Positions 59,931 through 64,000 of a stretch of 64,000 nucleotides of DNA are shown here, in pieces. Location of the stretch: the NCBI RefSeq assembly GCF_963966145.1, contig NC_091051.1, positions 5,084,001 through 5,148,000 of the forward strand, given 5' to 3'. The position numbers and the translations under genes were made by a program. Each line of letters opens with the position of its first letter. Position 1 is the first letter of the stretch. Below the pieces are notes generated by a model that did not search any database, was not told the DNA's origin, and saw only the letters and a program-made list of their open reading frames with translations. This DNA comes from Tenebrio molitor. Lineage: Eukaryota > Arthropoda > Insecta > Coleoptera > Tenebrionidae.

Positions 59931-60959
59931 CAATTCAAAAATATATTGGAGTCTGAAAGAGAGACCAACTACGTAAGATATAAACTTGTTAAGGTAGGTA
60001 TTGTTGATAAATTAAGTGCAATATGATGACACAGATCTAGGTACAGATCATCACAGCAGATAACAAAGAAATTGCAAATATGCATGTGCGGTAAATAGTT
60101 TAAGAAAGGTTAGTCAATCTGCGATAAATTAAATTGAAATGTCTTAAGAATCCGCACGACTTGCTCTATAACGTGTTGGTATTGCTAGATACAGCTTCGA
60201 GTTGTTTCCATAAGCTTGTAAACATCTGTAGTTAACACGGAAGTCTTCTCTAATTACTCTTCTTTATTTGTGGAAGAAATGTTGCGTAAATTGTGGCTAA
60301 TCATCATACATTCGACTCCTTTTACCTCAATAATCAAATAAAAGATTTCCAATAGATAAGAAATGGATCATGAAGTCGAAGGGAAGCAAGATGTCAAACA
60401 TCAAGCTTTCACCGTTGCGATTTTCTATTGTTGTGGGCAAACAATTCATGAATAGAAGTGCTGTTGAAATCACCAAAGAAAAATACAGGAATGATTTTTA
60501 GTTACTCTTCAGTTTTTCATCATATTCTTTGACGTGCCATTTCTCCGATACCGATGAAGCTACTTCAGATATTTTTTTACACATTCATCAACGCAGTTGA
60601 AGCGAACATCTGATTATAGATCTGTGGTACTTAATTTAGGAGCTGTGAGGGTTAGAAAGGTTATATTCTGACCCCGGATACACCTCCTAAACAGACTCAG
60701 GTTAATGTTAAAAAGTCGTGACTGCCAATAGAGAACTTATCAAAATCGCAACAATTTTGTCGATATTGAAGGGAACGTCGAGTCTTTTGCCAAAATAGGT
60801 TTTCACGATATTCATTTTGGATGCAAATCGAGACGAAATTTAAATTCCAATTGGATATTAATGAACGATGAACGAGTTCGGCTATTTCATAATTGCACCA
60901 ATTAAGCAACCCATTTTACATTTCATCAAAATTAATTAAATTATAAGAACAATGAAACG

Positions 60960-61120
60960 CACAGTGTTTTAAATATTTTATTGGCCAATTGGTACAGTTT
61001 CAAATTAAAATTACAGATTTGACTGATTTACATTAACTTTCAGAATCACAATCGTAGCTGCACCTTTCGTAGCGTTGGTAGTTTTGCGTAGTCCTCTTCA
61101 TGTCAGATTGCAACTAGTAA
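60960..61120. repeat. Odorant receptor spacer repeat, copy 2
   Basis: It matches 58,890-59,060 and 62,545-62,720: CAGTGTTTTAAATATTTTAT, then TTTCAGAATCACAATCGTAG. Confidence 0.7.
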
Positions 61121-61269
61121 AGTAACTTGCCAAAACCATTTTTCTGATGCATGCTCTATTAAGAAATGTTTATTTTCTTTCTAGTTCTAGTTTGTCACTG
61201 ACAATATAATTGTGTAATATCGCCACAAAGCGTTTATAACCTCAAACAAAACAAATAGTTTTTGTTCAC

Positions 61270-62397
61270 TAGAACAGCAACCTACCTCAACGAAACTTTG
61301 CAGCGTCATCGGAAATAACTTGTCCACGATTATGACGAGAGGGTTTTGCAACCAGATCATAAAAATAATAAGATCCGTTTTGAATTTTTCGATGCAGGAA
61401 TCCAGGCAGTGTCGTAAGCGGCGTTGAGAATGTCTTCACTCTCCGACCACTAATTATCTCTTAAGAAATGTTTTATTTACATTTACACAAGATATGTTTT
61501 CACAAAAAAACCAGAACAGGAACGGTTAAAAAAGACTCAAAAAGAGGTAGACTGCAAAAAATGCCAACTGGTTGAAATGTAAAGTGTTTAAGTAATTTCG
61601 TACCAAAGACGACTCAAGCAATTAAAGGGTAACCACATGCCAAGTCAAACATCAAAGTTTTACCTTTTGGATTTCCTAATGTTGTAACCATCCCACTTGT
61701 GAATAAAAATATTATAACAGTCCCTCAATAAAAACAAGAAGAAATAGTATATTATATACCAAGGTGGAGAAGTTCATGATTATAGCCAGAGCGCCAAGAT
61801 TAGAGCCCGAGGCGCGCCGAGGGTTGTAAGGCGCGAAGGCTATAAGGGACTTCTCCACCGTGGTTTATATACTATTTTTTTCACTACTAGATACGTTAAA
61901 ACCCTTTCTGATAATAATTATTAATCAAATTATTTTGTCGGATGCGACGGGTCCGAGTTGTCATTTCTTGACAGTTGGTATGAAAATCGTCTACGTTAAC
62001 CAATGAAATAGACGACAATCTTTCGTTGCTAGGTGACGGTTGTTCCATTATTCACCACTGGTTAATAATGAAAAATGATTTACCTGTCACTGGGCCAACG
62101 TAGAAAAACGAAACTTCTCAGGGTTCTATGACAACCGATAACGCTAGACTTTATTACTAGCAGTGAAAAAAAGTGTTTTGTTTCATTGCTTCAATGCGTA
62201 TTTTTGATTGTCAGTTCTTGGCTACAAAGCAGGATTTTTCAATTTCTTCACGAGCACCACAATCAGGTTCTACTTTCTGAACTGATCTAGTCCGTACGAC
62301 CGTACCGTACGCTGATAAATTGCAGGTTTTTAAATTCTAGTTCCAAAACATAACGCAGTGAAAAACACTAAACGAAATAAGCCTTCACGGTATTCAT
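61270..62397 (-). pseudogene. Odorant receptor pseudogene D (decayed)
   Basis: The start at 62,397 reads MNTVKAYFV then a stop. The CCT GCT TTG TAG CCA AGA stretch near 62,225 corresponds to NPALQPR in pseudogene A. The MGNPKG-like piece lies near 61,670, and the IRLQNPLVIIV-like exon at about 61,280-61,400. A 419-bp insertion (61,747-62,165) splits the exon encoding the TM after NKTLFLLYFYW. Large parts of the middle are deleted. Confidence 0.75.
61747..62165. mobile_element. Insertion in odorant receptor pseudogene D
   Basis: The uninterrupted site is seen at about 58,370 in pseudogene A (AAGAAGAAAAAGTGTTTTGT). Here AAGAAG and AAAAAAAGTGTTTTGT are separated by 419 bp. The insert opens near a hairpin: TATATACCAAGGTGGAGAAG pairs with CTTCTCCACCGTGGTTTATATA. 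Its right end is TTATTACTAGCAGTG. The class is unknown. Confidence 0.7.
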
Positions 62398-62544
62398 TTT
62401 GGATGAACAAAGGGGGATGCAAAATAGAAGCACAATTTGTATTCCAATTGACATTAATAAACGATGAACGAGAGTTATGCCAATTACACGACCCATTTTA
62501 CATTTCATCAAGATTAGGTAAATTATCACAACAATGAAACAAAT

Positions 62545-62720
62545 TTAAGTGTTTTAAATAATTTATTGGTAATTGCAATTGGTGCAGTTTGAATAAAACT
62601 ACAGGTTTGCCTTATTTGCATCAACTTTAATAATCACAATCGTAGCTGTGTTACTTCCGGAGCCGCGTAACCTGCGTAGCCATGTTCTACGTACAGTGAG
62701 GGTAATACTGTCAAATTATA
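62545..62720. repeat. Odorant receptor spacer repeat, copy 3
   Basis: It matches the two spacer copies at 58,890 and 60,960 (AAGTGTTTTAAATAATTTAT, TAATCACAATCGTAGCTGTG). A weaker fourth relative may lie near 62,990-63,090. Confidence 0.65.
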
Positions 62721-63132
62721 GGTAATCACTAAAAAACTTGTCAAGGCCATATAACTGTCCAAATGCTAACACGAAGCTTTCATTATTTTGTTTTTTTTTT
62801 ACTAACAATGTAATTGTAGGTATTACATAACTTCCTGAAGCTTTATTTATTATCTGAAACAATGGAATTAATTATTGTTGACAAGAAGGTGACTCTTGCC
62901 TACCTGAATGAAAGTTTACAGTCTCAATAAATAGTTGACGTTTATTTCTACCTGTTTGTCTTATTGGACACAACTTTGTAGAGTTGTTTCGTAGCTGTGA
63001 TCATTTCCGTAGCAGCCGTAGCCACGCTTCTACGTGCACAAGGAGTACCACTGTCAGATTACAATCACTAATAAACTCATCAAGCCTGTACTGGTGCAAA
63101 TTCGATTATGGTTTTTTATTTTATATTTTATT

Positions 63133-64000
63133 TTAGTTTTTCACTGACAATATCACTGTATAATAACTCCACGAAGCTTTCAGTATCTGAAACAGCGCGA
63201 TTAGAAATTGTTGATAAGGGTACGACTCTTACCCCAAGAAAAGTTTGCAAAGTCATAGGAAATAACTTGCCCACGATTATGACGAAAGGATCTTGAAGTC
63301 GTATCATGAAAATGACGAGATCAGTTCTGAATTTTTTCGATGCAGGAATCCATGAAGTTTCGTAAGCACAGTTGAGAATGTCTCCACTCTGCAACCGTGA
63401 GTTATTAAAGTGTTAGAGATGTCTGAGTCGGACTTACACGAGATATGATGTTCTGGCCGAAGTAGCAAAAGAAAAATGATTCAAGGAGGCTCAGACAGAG
63501 GTAAACTGCGAAAAACGCCAACTGCTCAAAATCTTGTTCTTTACTGAGGTGCAACATGATGACACAGATCATCACAACAGATGACAAGAAAATTGCAAAT
63601 ATGTATGTTTGGTAGACGGTTTGGAAAAGTTGAGTGAATCTGCAATAAATAAAATAGAAATGTGATTAAGAGTCTGTTGGACTTACTCCAAAACGTGTTG
63701 GTACTGCTGGATACAACTTCGCAGAGTTGTGTCCATACGCTTGTAGACGTCCGTTTTTAACACGACTAGATTATTTTCAACCAGTTCTTCTTCAGTTATG
63801 GTGTAGATGTTGCGTAAAGTGTCACCAATCATCGCACATTCCACTCCTATGATGGCCATAAAATTGAGAACAACTAGATCGGTACTGATTAGAAGTGAAG
63901 CGTCAACAATCAAGTAAAAGAACTGCAGCAGATAGACGATTTCGTAGCAAGGGTGGCTCGTGTAGTCGAAAGGTAGCCACATATCAAACATCAAACGTTG
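63133..64000 (-). CDS. Odorant receptor (7-TM insect OR), 3' part, intact frame
   Basis: Exons: 63687 to the window edge, 63438-63639, 63233-63388, 63133-63186. All GT-AG, with introns of 46-49 bp. The visible part is about 240 aa and starts inside the protein. Features: LPFDYTSHPCYEIVYLLQFF, FMAIIGVECAMIGDTLRNIY, the loop EELVEN...MDTTLRSCIQQYQH, TM5 region FAIFLSSVVMICVIMLHL, CYFGQNI, YETSWIPASKKFR, IRLQDPFVIIVGKLFPMTLQ and the C-terminal KASWSYYTVILSVKN. The short last exon with KASWSYYTV-type ending is characteristic of insect ORs, which form odour-gated cation channels with Orco in antennal neurons (family knowledge). No stops or frameshifts are seen, unlike the three neighbouring copies. 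The N-terminus and start lie beyond the window. Confidence 0.9.

Larger units (their letters stand above)
59130..60815 (-). pseudogene. Odorant receptor pseudogene C (decayed)
   Basis: The 5' end at 60,815 reads MNIVKTYFGKRLDVPFNI. Internal homologous pieces follow, including the 'asp-thr-leu-arg-asn' region near 60,270-60,300 and the penultimate exon (59,130-59,270) with CAAGACAATCTTGCAACAGA in place of the IRLQDP exon. Frames are broken throughout. A TATACAGGGTA-type element (about 59,767-59,930) and a GAAGTGAAAACTTC-type element (about 59,390-59,490) are inserted. The final KASWSYY exon is not recognisable. Confidence 0.7.

Overview
The window is animal nuclear DNA, AT-rich and intron-bearing. 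The gene families point to an insect: a TRPA channel with ankyrin repeats, a D2-like dopamine receptor, a low-complexity cuticle-type protein and a cluster of odorant receptors with very short introns. A beetle is my best guess from the compact introns and TE load, but nothing here proves it.

Layout. Positions 1-10,110 (minus strand) hold two tandem TRPA paralogues. The copy at 4,043-10,110 is complete (8 exons, 578 aa). The copy at 1-974 keeps the same splice phases but has lost the first ankyrin repeats and runs off the left edge. Positions 11-33 kb are almost gene-free. They hold blocks of a degenerate tandem satellite whose units share one strongly conserved 20-bp box, always in the same orientation, alternating with GC-richer single-copy islands and many small terminal-inverted-repeat elements. 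Positions 39,964-51,962 (plus strand) carry the seven 3' exons of a D2-like dopamine receptor, from TM3 to the stop. The TM1-TM2 exon was not found, so the gene starts elsewhere, possibly to the left. Its introns hold a tandem repeat, a solo LTR nested in a TIR element, and other TEs. Positions 53,391-54,627 (minus) encode a secreted A/Q/P/Y-rich protein. Positions 57.4-64 kb (minus) are a tandem odorant receptor cluster: one reading-frame-intact but edge-truncated gene at the right edge and three decayed copies.

No operon-like cooperation is expected. The TRPA channel (sensory cation channel), dopamine receptor (Gi-coupled GPCR) and odorant receptors are all sensory or neural genes but are independent transcription units. 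The most unusual structure is the boxed satellite at 11-33 kb, with its higher-order duplications and duplicated flanking element. All family assignments are by reading translated sequence; no searches were run.
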